Counted from the first letter of the stretch, positions 25,880 through 39,223 are shown. The stretch is 64,000 bases of DNA from Prunella strophiata (GCA_036583965.1 JAZBQD010000015.1:71216330-71280329); one strand, 5' to 3'. Translations and numbers: made by a program. Notes: generated by a model not told the origin, from the sequence alone.

Positions 25880-27510
25880 TCTCATTGGAGCCTAGAAGCA
25901 GAAAAATAGCTGTAAGGCTGACCAAGGAATATGGGGGCTGCTGAACGAGACAGGTGATTTAGCAACAGCAGGCACAAATAATGTCAATGTATTTCCTGTC
26001 ATTTGTCTCAGTCTTCACTAAGGTCTACCATACCTCTGGGATTAGTGAAAGGGATCATGGAGATCTACCAGCAGTCCATTAGGACTCAGGGATTAATTGA
26101 GAGAATTCAGCCCACACAAGCTCATGGGATCCAACAGGCTGTGTCCTTGCAAGGCTGCTCTTTATTATCTTTGAAAGCTCATAGAGATCAAGTGGTCCCA
26201 CATGACTGGAGGAGGGCAAATGTTGTATCAATCCTCAAAAAAGTTGAAAGGTAAGGGAACTTGAAGTCCCACTTTGATATCTGGGAAAAAAAATCACAAA
26301 GCAAGTGTTTTTCAAGAGTGTTTCTGAGCACATGAAGTAGATAAGGTAACCATCTATTTCATGTAGATTGTCATCTAGGGTAAAATTACTAGATTTGGGG
26401 ATGAAGGGGGAGCAGTGGATGTCATTTACTTTCTTCTTTAGAGATATTCCTGACTCTCAGAATTATCCTTGTATGCAATTTATGATGCTATGATTTGTAT
26501 TGGTAGGCAATTAGATATGAGAAAACCTGCTTGAATGATCAGTCTTAGAAGGCAGTAGATAGCCCATCCTGCTGAATCTGGAGGCTAGCAACAAGTGGAG
26601 CACCACAGAGGTCTGTCCTGGGACCTGTCCTTTCTAATATACTTATCAGTGACTTGGAGGTAAGTGGTTGTACACACTTTCATCAAGTGTGCACATGCAT
26701 CAAATTAGGAGAAAGAGCTGATATGCTTAAGAGCAGGACTTTGTTAAAAGGGATCTAGACAGACTAGAGGAATAGGCCAGAAGGAACTTTATTAATTTCA
26801 AAAAGGAAAAATTCAAAGTCTTGAACCTGGGAAGAAATAAGCCTTTGTGTGAAGGCAGGCAGGGGAGTGATAGGCTGGGAAACAGCTGTGCTGGAAAGGA
26901 CCCTGGGCAAACAGCCAGCAGTGTACCCTGGCAGCAAAAAGTCACAGCATCCTAGGTTGTATTATCATAGCTAGTAGACAAAAGCACTTCATAGACCACA
27001 CCTTAAGACATTGCATCCAATTTCCCCCCTCAATACAGACATTGATGAACTGGAGCAAGCTCAGCAGAGCTCAGTGGAGAGATACTGAGACACTCAGGGG
27101 TCTGGAGAATTCACCCTGTTATTAGAAACTGAGCTAATTTGGTTTGTTCAGCCTGGAGACAAGGCTTCAGAGGAACCTAGCTGCAGCCTTCTAATATCCA
27201 CACAGAGGTCACAGAGACAATGGAGACAGGGTCTTCAAAATGATGCATGATGGAAGGAGACACAGCAAGCATTTCAAATGAGACTGAGACTGGCTGAAGG
27301 AAATTTTTTTTCACCACAAGGACAGTCATAGGACAGGTTACTCAGAAAAGTTGTGCAGTCTTCCTTCCGTGGAGATTTTTAGTATACAAAGTATATAAAA
27401 TTCCAAATAATCTGTTTTGAGCTCATAGCTGATCCTACTCTGAACATGAGGTTGGACTAGAGACTTGTTTAGGTCCCTTCCAAAATCAATTATCCTGTGA
27501 TGCTGTGATT
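25880..27510 (+). mobile_element. CR1 LINE, 5'-truncated, decayed (ORF2 C-terminal half and 3' UTR)
   Basis: About 1.6 kb follows the order of a CR1 consensus from the reverse-transcriptase region to the 3' end. Landmarks are GTCTCAGTCTTCACTAAGG near 26006-26024, CTCATGGGATCC near 26120, ACTGGAGGAGGGCAAATGT near 26205-26223, GAGCAGTGGATGTCAT near 26411-26426, a reverse-transcriptase motif reading QRSVLGPVLSNILISDLE at 26606-26659, CATCCTAGGTTGTATTA near 26948, GTTCAGCCTGGAGA near 27147, and the 3' end GGTTGGACTAGAGAC...GGTCCCTTCCAAAAT...CCTGTGATGCTGTGATT at 27510. In CR1 the ORF2 encodes an endonuclease and reverse transcriptase; here it is broken by many stops and frameshifts and is dead. 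The endonuclease half is absent, as usual for 5'-truncated copies. Short frames inside are relics. Confidence 0.9.
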
Positions 27511-27647
27511 ATATTGTCTATCCAGTAGAGAAGGTCTCAAAATCTCTTTGCATTAAGGCTTTGGACTCCATGCAAGCACATCTTTTCCAGAATGTACTAC
27601 ATCACACAACCCCCATGACCAATCAAAACTGAAAATCACAGCTGAAC

Positions 27648-27750
27648 CACAGAATCCCAAAAGTGTTAAGGTTAGAAGGGACCCCTCAAGATGTTTAGTC
27701 AAATCCTTCTGCTCAAGTTGGGTCAGGTAGAATAGGCTTCCCAGGAAAAG
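27648..27750 (-). mobile_element. CR1 LINE 3' fragment, opposite orientation
   Basis: Read on the minus strand this is the last 100 bp or so of a CR1. On the plus strand it starts with CACAGAATCCC and continues GTTAGAAGGGACCCCTCAAGATG, TCAAATCCTTCTGCTCAAG and GGCTTCCCAGGAAAA, the reverse complement of the CR1 tail. It lies about 140 bp beyond the end of the plus-strand CR1, so the two copies are tail to tail. It is an independent insertion, not a continuation. Confidence 0.85.
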
Positions 27751-27824
27751 CAGCATATGCAGAGAATTTTTTCACTCACTCTGCTATTAAAGTGAATTTC
27801 TCTCCTCTTCAGAAACCCTTATTT

Positions 27825-27850
27825 AAAACAAAACAAAACAAAACAAAACA
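27825..27850. repeat. (AAAAC)5 microsatellite
   Basis: Five perfect AAAAC units plus one A make up this tract. Confidence 0.95.
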
Positions 27851-28989
27851 GCATCCAGTGACTTCTTTACCTGCAAATACCAACACAGAAATCAATCAGT
27901 TGTCTCATCTGAAGAGCAGCAAAAATACACCAAGAGTTCCTAATAAACTCTGTGTAGTCTCAGGACTGTGAAAGTCTGGCAGAAGATGATTAATGCAAAG
28001 ACACAGGGAAAAGCAAAGACACATGGGAAACAAAATGGAACTGGTCTCAGGCAAACTTTCAGTGGCTTACCTTCTTTTACCTCATAGAAACATATCTGCA
28101 GCATATGTAGCTGTGTTGAGTAGAGCAACTGGAAATAATGCTATGGATCCCCAGGCTGGAATTGTCAAGTGCTGTAATAACTATTATAAGTAGTAGAGTA
28201 GAACAAGACTTTTCTGAGTTTGAAATGTTACCTGGGACTTGATACCTATTTGGGCATTTGTCTTTATACATTCTGAATGACAGTTTCTGCTCACCTTTAA
28301 TACAGGTACAGGAGGAAGTAAAAAAGCAATTAATTAAACAATATGGAAGAAGGACTTAGGAGTTTCCCTAAAGTTACTTGGGAAGGTGAATTTTAAATAT
28401 ACTATAGAACAAAATTACAACTTTCTATATACTGAGACAGTATATTTCTCCCTCAAAAAGGGTTACACTTTCTCACCTGAAGTGCCAAATTATTTGATTA
28501 GCAACCGAACTTAACTTTTAATTTCATGATCTTTAGCCAATATTTCACCTAAAATAGAGAAAGTTATCATTGTTCTTATTAAAGATCTGGAGATTTACTC
28601 TTTTGCTTTCACAACTCAAGGACTATAATTATAATTGAGATGTCAATGAATTCTTCTACCATATCTACCATTTAGTATAATGTTTCTTAAGTGAATTATA
28701 AATACAGACTTTATATTACTCCTAGGACTCTCTTCAAAGCTAAGTTTCCTAAGGTGTCACTTTATTCCTGGATAAATCTCACCTAGGCAAAATTATGACT
28801 AATCTCTAGCATATATGCAGTTATCTCTCCTCCTCATAAAAATAGATGTTGTCTGCTACCAATAAAGCAGCTTATCCCTGCTTCTCTCCTCTGGACATGA
28901 AATACCTCTGCTTCTGCCAGTAGAACATTGCATTCATGTGCCTTTGTCTCAAAGAGATGATATACTTTTTCCACTAACTCATATTAAGA
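27851..28989. other. Unique spacer between CR1 copies
   Basis: No gene or repeat is recognised between the reverse CR1 tail and the next CR1 copy. Short overlapping frames at 27940-28271 on both strands have no recognisable domain. Confidence 0.5.
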
Positions 28990-30234
28990 TAAAAGGAAAT
29001 AGATTTTCAAGTATGTGAAGGACAAAAAGTTAATCAGGAATAATCAACAGAGATTTCCCAAGTGCAAATCATCCGTGACCAACCCAATTGCCTTCTATGA
29101 TGAAATGATGAGCTGCATCCCTAGACCAGGGGAGAACACTGGATATGATCCTCTTTGGCTTTCATAAGAATTTTGACAGCCAGTCTTCCACAGCAACTCA
29201 TGAAGCTGAGAAACTATGAGCTGACTGAGCAGTTAGATATATTGAAAACTGCCTGGACACTGTGAGCTCACAGTAATCAATGGCCCAAAGTCCAGAACAG
29301 CAGTCAATAACACAATGAAAATCAGGGAGCTTATTCTGGGTCTGACATTGTTCCTCATTTTCATCAGCAAGCTGGGTCAGTAAGGAAAAATGCACTTACT
29401 AGAAAATGCAAGGACAGTACCAAATGGAGGAAAAGTTGAAACATTGAGCAGTAGAGCCTTAATTCACAGCAGTTTGAGAAACCTGTGAACTAGAGCAAGA
29501 GGAATTTCCCAAAGCTTAATAAGCAGACCTGCAATGTTCTGCACTTGGGGAAGAATAACCTCGCACACAAGTCCAGCTGGAAAGTGGCTGCCTGACTGAC
29601 AGCCCTGTCCCTAAAAGTACCAGGGACCATGGCAGGTGCCAATGGGAATGTGAGGCGTGGGGCAGTCTCCTCGGTGAAGCTGGAAAGCCAACACTGAGCC
29701 ACACTGAGGAAGTGCAGCCTTCAGGTCAAGGGAGCTCCTGCACTGAAGAGGCCATGTCTGGAAAGCTGTGCTCAGTCTGGGGCTCTGCTGCTCATGGAGG
29801 ATGATGAGGGGTGGAGTGAGGCCAGTAGAAGGCTGAAAGGATGGCCATCACTGGCCCCTTAGAAGTGATTGAGAGAGCTGGGCTTGGTTAGTCTGGCAGA
29901 GAGGGAGGGCTAAGAACAGCCTACAGCTGCTTGAGGGGTAGCTCCACAGAGACAACCTCTCATCAGATATGGCCAATGGCAAAACAAGGGCCAACGGGGA
30001 GTGGTTGCAGTTAGGAAGATTGAAGGACACTAAGAAAAAATTCTTCACTACTAGGAAGATAGTTGAGCACTATAGCATCTCATTCACATAGGTGGAATCT
30101 CCAGCCTCAGAGGTTTTCATGGTTGTCAGACAAAATAGATCTAGACTTGCTAACAGTTCTGCTTCAAGAAGAAGGATGGACTTGATGGCCTCCAGGGGCC
30201 ACATCCAAACAAAATTTTAATGATTTTGTGAATA
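28990..30234 (+). mobile_element. CR1 LINE, second decayed copy (RT region to 3' end)
   Basis: The order of a CR1 consensus is followed. GAAGGACAAAAAGTTAATCAGGA near 29018, GACCAACCCAATTGCCTTCTATGATG near 29077 and TGAAAACTGCCTGGAC near 29243 come from the reverse-transcriptase part of ORF2. GTTCTGCACTTGGGGAAGAATAA near 29536, a GAGAGAGCTGGGCTTGGTTAGTCTGG block near 29870 and CTAAGAAAAAATTCTTCACT near 30030 lead to the 3' end GGATGGACTTGATGGCCTCCAGGGGCC with TGATTTTGTGAAT at 30234. The copy is full of stops and indels and parts between about 29300 and 29500 are poorly matched. It differs enough from the 25.9-27.5 kb copy to be another insertion or subfamily rather than a tandem duplicate. Frames of 60-70 codons at 29490-29704 and 29848-30048 lie antisense inside it and are not genes. 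Confidence 0.85.
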
Positions 30235-33200
30235 GTTTTGAAAAAAGTCACACTGACAAGTGCAACTAGCTTTTTAGAGTAATGCTTAGAAGAGTTATGG
30301 AATATGCCCTCTGTTCATGAAGTTTCTTGAATAAATGTAATCAGTAAAACTAAGGACTAACCAAAACAGTAAGATCTCCCTTCATATTACCTACAATTAA
30401 AGTTGTATATGACAATTCTTCACCTATTCAGGAACAGCAAGCATTTACTTAAATACAAATCAACATGGAAAGGCAGTTTTCCATAGGCAGAATGTGGCCT
30501 AGACTTTAATCAGAGAACAGCATGGAATGCCATTCCCCTTCTATTAATATATTTTTGTTTTCACAGTCATGGCACCTTCAACACAGGAGTGCCAAAAGTG
30601 TCTAATATTTGTTCAGAGAAAAGAATCATGAGCATCAATCTGTCAACTTTTTGGCAGCTCTCCCATGCAAGATTTTATTTTTTTTTTTTAATGAGACTGA
30701 AAAGAGTCTGCCACCAAATTAAAAAAAAAACTAAATAAAAATAAACTGCAAATCAAAACAGTTCATTTAAATCTGTAAGAAAGTAACAAGATACTGCATT
30801 TTGCTCATGTCTTCCAATAAAAATGTGGCACAATATTGCATTTCAACTGTCAAGTCATAAACACATATCATTGTGTTTGGTTTCTTCTTCCTGTCTATAA
30901 AGGAAACCCCTGGATATGATGCCTGGCATAGGGCATTTGCCACAGTCCTGGCAAACTCTCAGCTAAAAAGCCTGTCTCCTACCATGAACCTATTTAATAT
31001 CTGCATATGCCAGTATTACACCAAATGCTTAAGTGTTTTTTCTTGCTGTTGGTCAGTGTTTTCAAATAACTAAAAAAAAAAAAAAAAATTGGTATGTAAA
31101 CCACATAATTTGTGGGACCCACCTTATCTCCTTCAGCAAAACAGTTTTCTTTTTAATCATTGCACTTACATCAAGCCACTCATCTTTAACAAAGCTAATG
31201 AGCTACTTAGTACTGCTGCTGCAGCCATTCAGTCGTGCTGACTTCAATAGCATATAAAGCAACATATTCAGAGCAAACAGGAATAAAAAAGCCCACTTGT
31301 GGTGGAATTATAAAATAGTTTATAGAAAAATCCTGGGAACTCATAGAGAATACGCAGAACTCATAAAAAGGTACTGAATTTAATGCATCTGCCTATATCA
31401 ATAAATTAAAGGCAAGGCAAGGGCTCAAATACCAGCCCACACTCATCTGTAACACTTAATTGCTAACATGTATACTCCATCAACAGTTGGCAATTAATAT
31501 TCTCCCAGACAGTGGGAGATTAAGTACAGTCTGCAGGATAAGAGAGGTCAGGGACAGTGTGTTGTGAATGCATAAATGCAGTATGGTCCATTTGATTTTC
31601 TACCATGGGCACAACCCTTGAGTGTTCAAGAAAGCTGTTCAAAACAAGAATCAGAATTACACTCTCCTGGGGCCCAGAATCAGAATGGATATCAAAACCA
31701 CAGATGGTATCAGGTAGCACCAATGCAACTGGTTTGTCCTTGCTCCAGAATTAGCTCTCCAGTGCTCTTTATTCCTTAGCACGTATTCATTACAAGCACT
31801 ACACGGCTCCTTCAAGGAGCAGTGTGTCTGGCATTCACTGCTGTAACCACAGCTCACAAAAACATTCCTGATAAGTCAAAAATGCAGAGCCTGGGCACTG
31901 TACTGCTGACAATGCAACCACAGCAAGAAAGAGCTAACCCAAGCAGGCAGAGTTTTTAACCAGTTTCCATCAGTGTGGCTTTCCTGCTGCAGCAGTAATA
32001 TTGACAGTACCTGAGCTCAGCAGCTTTGAGCTAACTCAACCCATTCACCCCAGATGCAGCTGCTATAACACAGGCATACCACAAAGTCCAGCTTTCAAAA
32101 GCCAGGGATCTTCAAAGGCTTCTCTCAGCTGCTGGCCAGCCCTGGAGTCCAGGCTGGTTGGAGCTCATGGGACACACACAGAGCAGTTCATAGCCTGCCT
32201 TTGCGAAACAGAAGCTGGGGTGATATGAAGCCCCCACAGCACTGACAGAGATCCTCAGTGGCACCTTCTCAGACCCAAACTGTATCCAATTACTGACCAC
32301 ACCCAGGGGGTCAGCCCCACAAGTGAACAGGCAGGTACAAGATTCCCCCCTCTATCACACCAAAGGGTTTTTCTCCAGTGATGTTGGGCAGAGGGGAAGT
32401 AGTTTTAACCATGCTGATATGCAATCATGCAACTTCAGCAGGAGAAGCATTACATGTCCTCCCAAAGAAGAGCATCCAGATCAACACAGTGTACCTTAAA
32501 AGTAGTACAGCACCCCTACCTGAAACCAATATGCCTGAGCAGGTCTGAGTAGCAATAAAGGCAAATTTTCTCCATGATACTGATATGAACAATCCACTTC
32601 CTGATAATATGTCTATAATTATAACAGAAAAATACTTCATGATGCATAATCCCATCAAACCAGTGAAATTCAGTAAGCAGTACATGACTGGGTTTACCTG
32701 CCTTGAAAAAAATCCAACACTGCTAAGCATTTTAACTTCTGGTCCTTAACACCCTGAAGAGCTTTCAGGGCGATGCCTTCAATAAGTCATCTCCTAAAGT
32801 TCTGATAATAAAGTTTTATTACCTTCCTGTAAGTAGATTAAAAACCTCATGCCTCTGAGTTAGGAATGAGCACCAAAAGTGCTTGATTTTTTTTTTTTTC
32901 ATTTTCCTTCTAATAAAATAAAAAACAGTTATTCTACACAAAAATGGGGGAAAATGCAACACGCCTAGAATTCCAATTGGCATCACCCCATTGAGTAGCA
33001 GTGGCTACTCAAGTGTTTCTCTTATAACACTAAGAAAAAGAAAAGAAGAAAAGCTATATTTCACTCAATGGAGATTGGTAGTCCCTTCACAAAAAAAAAA
33101 AGCCCTCTCATTTAAGGTAATATGGAACTATTCTGTTAAGTCTTAAAGACCTGCCTTAGTGAAACATTAGTTTCTCAATTGGATCAAACTAATGTGACTT

Positions 33201-36200
33201 AAAGTAAGTGGGAGGAATGGTTTAATTAGCACTATTGAATATACTCTGCACCAGACTAGATTTTCCTCTCAACATCAGGCTGAACTCATTAAAAAAGAGA
33301 ACTCAACCTTTTGCTCATAATTACCTTTGGTAGACCAGCACTTGATACAATTTTCTAATTGCAGAAGAGGAACTGCACAAAGCTACCATTCAAATGCATA
33401 TATTAATTTAGTTTTATTTTCTGCTCAGCCTTCCAAAACTAATTATTTAACACTGAGGTTAGGAAATTGGAGAGCAAGCCTCAAGAGGGATGGGGCAGAG
33501 TTAAATAAACAGGGTCTGTTAAATAAATTGCATTTGAACCTTGAAGGGGAAGGACAATTCTAAAAAACAGCTTGCAAGATTGCATAAGAAAAAATGCCCC
33601 CCAAACAAGCCCTGTAAAGGACATGCAGTTCAGCATTGTTTTTGTCCTCACACAGCTGCCTTACGAGATTGGAGAGTTACACAGCAAACAACATTCACTT
33701 CTAAAAATGAAATTAAAGATAAAAGGAAAGTTTTGTATATGAAAAAAGTAAAGAGATTTGACATAAAGTGACAGGTTCTGAGTTGACCATAACTAGCTAG
33801 AAAATACAACTCAGATTTGCTGTGGCAACCAATAGAAGACGTGAAAGCAGTCACTGAGACCATCTGTGTTGAAGAGAAAAACAAAACACACAGGGAGAAG
33901 CATAAATGAGGGTTTCCTGCTCTGCTTTTGTTATCCATAAGGCACACTCTGGCCTCATAGTACACATACTGCAATGTGCACACAAGAAATTGTATGGAGC
34001 CAATGTTTTAAATGAAATCTTAAAACAGACTTTGTGAAAGTGAGGAAACAGCTTTCACAAAATATTGTTCATCATCAACTGAATGGCCAGGACAAAGTTT
34101 GCATATCCATATTCCTACTGGGTACCCATAATCTGGATGATAGCTCAAGGAAAGGGCAATAGACTTACTAAAGTCACCATGTCAACCAAATATTTCCTAT
34201 TGTACAAAGGAATTCTCACACCAAGTTTAAGACTTGCTTTGACTATGCTTGGAGCACAGCCAAAGATCAAACCAAGGACTGTTAATAGGACAGAAAGGAG
34301 CTTGACAGCACTTCTGAGAGAATCCTCAGCATCTTCCAAGATATACCTCTGAGTCTGCAGGTTTTCTAGGGAATAATATCCATGTTGTGTTGCATATAGG
34401 AATCCTTACCTTTGCTTAATCTAGCAAATCTCTGTCCTACTGCCATTCCACCCTATAGATCTCCATAAAGCCCATTTACTGTTACTCCAGCTGCATCATA
34501 GATGGGAAGTTGCTGTCAAGAAAAATTATAAACACCTTCTAAAAAGGCCACTTTCTCTCTGCTAAATTACTTTTGATAGCGTCTTGTAAATTTATTGACA
34601 ATAAGTTTCTGTTCCACTGCATAACTTTAATTGTATTCTTGATAATAGAAAGAAACAAGTTAATATGTGACCTTGTTCATTACCAGGTGCAGCAGAATCC
34701 TGCAAACACCAACACAGAGTACAAAGACTGATGAGAGAGTCAGCACTGTGGCTGGATAATACCACTGGAATTCCTGGGAGCACAGGAATCCTGTTCCTCA
34801 ACAAAGCACTGCCAAAATCCACACAAAGTCTATCTTGTACCTTAACTGCCCCAAAACAGCACAAGACAACAGAAATCTCTAACAATATACTATTTAAATT
34901 TTAGTAAATAATTTTTTCAGCCTTAGACAATCAAACGATTTTTTATTTCACCTCATTAATTCTAGTTTGTCTTTACCACGTCTTTCATACAACCCCCAAG
35001 CAATGTATTGATAAAATAATTACACTGTCCCATGACAAAAACCTTGGATTTACCTGGCAAAAATAACTAATAGACAGGAAACCTAAGCTTTGACAGTATT
35101 TTAATTTAGTTTAGCATATCCTCCCTTTAGTGGCATTACTGATTGGAATAAAAGAGGTCCTTATTCAGACCAACATGACCAAAATCAGAAACAGACTTCT
35201 TTCTCCTGAGAAACAGACTTGGAATCAGTTAAGCAAGGTCTAAGCTTTTGATGTTCTTCTCAAAGAAGAGACTGATTCAAGAATTCACAGTACAGAAAAA
35301 CACAGGAAGAATAGTCTTTACTATTGAGGAGTGTAAGATTTCTTCTTAAACAAAATACAGAGAAAATGCAATTTAGGAGAACCCTAACTACATTAAAAAG
35401 ATAATATGTTATGACAAAAGCAGCAGGAATTACATTTAGCAAAATACATTTTTAATAGCTGCAATTAAATTATTATGAAGTGTCTTAAGGTGAGACTTTA
35501 ATATAAATGTAAAAAAAAACCAAGATTAAAATCTAAATCATAAAAATTACTGTATTTTATGGTGTTTCACCAGAATCACATCTAGGAAAATAGTGAATTA
35601 CACAATACCATAAGCATAATTCACATGAAGATTTTCTCTACAAACCACAAAAGAACTTTATGGTAGACACTAAATAATAGTGTCTAATTGAAATTCAACT
35701 TAATTTGTGGCACCCAACTGATTAAAATTAATATGATTCAGAATTGTTAAAGGAAGACACCTATGCAGGACTAATACAAGACATGCATTTCAGAAGTCAA
35801 AATCCATCATCAAGAAGTCAGGTCATTGCTGTGTTTCAGAACAGCACCCACATAAAAATATTGCATACAAATGGAAATATTATTATATGAGTACCTCTGT
35901 TAAGGGAAAAATATTGGGTTTTCTGTAAATGTGTCTCCCTTTTGCCCCCATGAATGAGAAGAGACACAAAGAAAAACATGTTTGGGGAAAAAAAAAAGCC
36001 CCAGAGGCATATAAAAATAATTATGATATTAATCCTCTCACATGTAAAGGCCCACAGGATTTCTTAGTTCTGATGAAGTTCAGATAAAACCCTTCAGTCT
36101 GTTAACCTCTTGCAGAGTAAAAAACACTAAATGCCTGAGAAGCAATCAACACAATTTATTTGGACAGCATTTTCTGCAGTCCTAAAGAACAATTCTACTC

Positions 36201-36484
36201 AAGACATAGAAGTATCTGTTGAATAATGGAATCTCCAAATCTTGTTATTCCTCCTTTTATTTATTTATTTTTAAAATCTCTTCACTCTCCTCGGAGTTTC
36301 CCCCACACTACCTGATGTAGAGGGCATTTGTACACTTCGTGGGCATTGTAAACTATGGACAACAGCAGAGAGGCAGGCCAGACCCAGGGTCTTCTGGCTG
36401 CATGGATGTTATAGTGTGACATCCCAGTCCGTGTGGAAAAGTCACAAAACACAGTGGAGAGGCATAAGCAGCACACTGGAGGCC
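30235..36484. other. Unique DNA, no gene recognised
   Basis: Six kilobases contain no recognisable exon, RNA gene or named repeat. The part from about 31510 to 32400 is less AT-rich and is a possible unrecognised old repeat or regulatory stretch. Frames at 32425-32730 (minus), 33648-33983 (minus) and 34083-34352 (plus, with an antisense partner) have no identifiable domain. Homopolymers include A17 at 31072-31088 and T13 at 32887-32899. Confidence 0.5.
30680..30730. repeat. Nested AT-rich inverted repeat
   Basis: T10-AAT (30680-30692) pairs exactly with ATT-A10 (30718-30730), a 13-bp stem. Inside the loop AGACT (30694-30698) pairs with AGTCT (30705-30709) around GAAAAG. The nested arrangement is directly visible; a hairpin or cruciform is inference. 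Confidence 0.8.
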
Positions 36485-37020
36485 ACGTGGGGTTTGGCTG
36501 CTGAGCACTGGTAGGAACAAGAGGCCAGAGGAATGAACCTTTCCCTGCCGCTGCTCCAGCAGGCTCTGGAAGTGTGGGAGCAGCTGCCTGTGAGATGTAT
36601 GGGCACTGCCAAGCTGGGAGGTGCTTTGGCCTCTCACTGGGTGAGTGTGGTTGTCATGGGTGGAGATGCTGCCTGTTCCCTGCTGGCTTTGGGAGGGCTG
36701 CCTTTCACCCACCTTTGCATCCTGTCCCACTGCAGGCCAACTCTTCTCCTGCACCTCTCCAGTGGGTGGAGATGCTGAGTGAATCCACATGTGCAGGTAG
36801 CCAGGCTGACCACCAAAACATGGCCAAAATGCAGAGTAGGATTTATCTGCTGACCTCACTAACAACGCTGGGCAGCACAGGGATACTGGCTCCATCTGGC
36901 TCAGTTCATCCCAGCAAACAGAGACACACAGGGACACAGGCTCTGTTTGGCTTGGTTCATCCCAGCCAAGAGCATGGAGGGCCTGCTGCCAGCCCCAATA
37001 CATCAAAAAGCTTTGCACAC
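36485..37020. other. GC-rich patch with the longest open frames of the window, unclassified
   Basis: A GC-richer island of about 0.5 kb keeps a 223-codon minus frame (36353-37024) and a 193-codon plus frame (36574-37155) open at the same time. The minus translation contains two copies of WDE-[PL]-SQ-[TM]-EPVSLC, which come from a 51-bp tandem duplication. No domain, signal peptide or conserved family is recognised, and open frames on both strands argue for low stop-codon density rather than coding. It may be an unrecognised LTR or other repeat. Confidence 0.4.
36877..36966. repeat. 51-bp degenerate tandem duplication
   Basis: ACAGGGATACTGGCTCC (from 36877) and ACAGGGACACAGGCTCT (from 36928) start two units. 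Each unit continues to a TTCATCCCAGC block (36905-36915 and 36956-36966). The offset between the units is 51 bp, a multiple of three, so any frame is kept through both copies. Confidence 0.85.
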
Positions 37021-39052
37021 ACACAGTTTTTCACAAGGCTGCCTGACACAATTTCAGTACTGCCAATAGTGTCAAAATACTATCAGCTCAGCTCCCTGCT
37101 AACCATTTTATTTTACTGCCAAACCTCCAAATCAGACCTACTTTTCCATATATAAGTAATATAAATGGTTTTTTATATAACCATTCCCTTCTAAACTCTT
37201 ATTTGCACACCTGCCTGGCTCCTATCCCAAACTTCTCTGAGGATTTTGAACCCTGACTTTAACTCAACAGTTCTGACTAAATCTCAACCTCAATTCTTCT
37301 CCAAGGACTCTTCACTGTGCTCTCCCAGGTCATGGCAGTCCTTAGCAGAACCTCTAACTCCCTGCCTTCAATGAATGTTGAAGAAGAGAGAGAAATTGTC
37401 TTTATTACTTGCCAGCTATGTGGGCCCCCAGATTGTTCTGCTCTCTCTGCTCTTTTTGCTTGTGCTCAAGATAAGAGCACGGGACATTGGAGGAAAGAAG
37501 ATGGATGAGCTCAGCATGCCTCAGTTGCAGACTTCATTTGATGCTTCTGCCTCTGAAAGTTAGCAAGCCAGGCAGCAGAAGGCACTTTAATAATAAAAAA
37601 AATTAAATTAGACTGGCTTCAAAAACTGAGACACAAAGTGAAGGTACTTGTTCTGATTAACATCCCATATACTTAAAAAAATTCAAAAGCTACCCATCTC
37701 AACCAGATATTCTGGAAGCAAGTGTCAAATTTAGGTCTTCTCAGGAGAAGCAAGCAGGCTCATGGTGGGACCCAAAATCATGGCCAAAAGCAATACTTCA
37801 TGAAGCACTTCCCTCACAGATCTGCTTTCATCCACAGAGCTGTGCTGTTTAGTGGCCCCCCTGCCTCTGGCAGAAAAGGATGATAAAAGAAACAGCACAA
37901 CATTTAAGAAAACGGGGAAGAGGGAAAAAAAACCAAACCACTTAACAGAGCAAAACTAAGACACCTGGTGAGAAACACTGCAGAAGCAGTGCCCTGAAAA
38001 TTGGTTAAGACAGTTTCTTCCCCTGTGTGCTGAAAGGCAGCATATCTGTCATCTTCAAGGGGCATATAATAGCTGCTGCAGATACCATTTTTCAACAGTA
38101 AGGTATGGCTAGGTCAGATGTGGCATTAAAAACAAAAAAGGGTAAGAGGGAAGGGGGGTGGAGCTCCATCATATCAAATATTTCTGTCTCATTGAGTTTG
38201 TGAAGACAATACATACATTAAATTTCAATATGGCACCTAAAAGTTGGGGAAGGTATAACTGAGCAAAGAAATTTTAAAAGGACAAAGAACTAAAGAGTTG
38301 AATTTTTGTACAAAAACTGAGTTTGCTAATACCCACATAGAAAAAAAAAAAAGTCTTTTGTTAATAATAGCAACAATGCAGTCCAATAAATCAATGAAAA
38401 GGACAACTGGTGGAGAGTTTACAGAACTTAAAACAGAAAGAAAACCCCCACATGGAATTAATCAAGTTTCCCTGCAAAATGTTCACCATTTAATACCATG
38501 TTATGTACAAGATATGCCATTTAAACTTTTCTAAGCTGTCTTTGATTCAATATCTGTATCATATAGCTTTTGTATTTGTGGATATCTTTAGGAACCTTAT
38601 TTTGGAATTTCTGAAACACTACTTTCTAGTGTTTTAATTAAACCTCAGTCAAGTAACAGAACTAACATCACTTTTCTAAGACACAATGCACATTGATATG
38701 CTGTATACATCATTCCTTTCAGTAGTCAATCAGAAAGTTGGGCATCTGAAATGTGAAGCAAACATACATTTGAGATAAAACTAGAATTGGTATATTCACA
38801 TTTTAGTCACAATGCTGCACTTCTGTACTGTGATCTTTTGCTAAAATATACTAGTATTCTGCCCAGTTTTCAACAGTATGTGCTTCATTTCACTTTTAAA
38901 TTTACTGGTGTTTACACTTGTAATTCAGAAATAAAGAATATATAATTGCACAGCAGCACTCTGAATAAATTTAAGATCATTTCTTGGGAGAAACACGGAG
39001 AGAAACACAATTGTTGGCTTCTAAGAAAGCTAAGTACCTCCCTATTTTTGAT
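37021..39052. other. Unique DNA, no gene recognised
   Basis: The overlapping frames at 37317-37563 have no recognisable domain. There are A-rich runs (A12 at 38341-38352) and no named interspersed repeat. Confidence 0.5.
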
Positions 39053-39223
39053 GGGCTGACCCTGACTGGATGATTACTCACCAAAAGCTGCTCTGTCATC
39101 CTCTGCTCAGCTGGGCAGGGGTGAGAAAGTATAACAAAAGTCTTGTAGGTCGAGATAAAGGCAAGGAGAGATCACACACCAGATACCACCACAAGCAAAA
39201 CAGATGGAGCCTGGGAAAAATTA

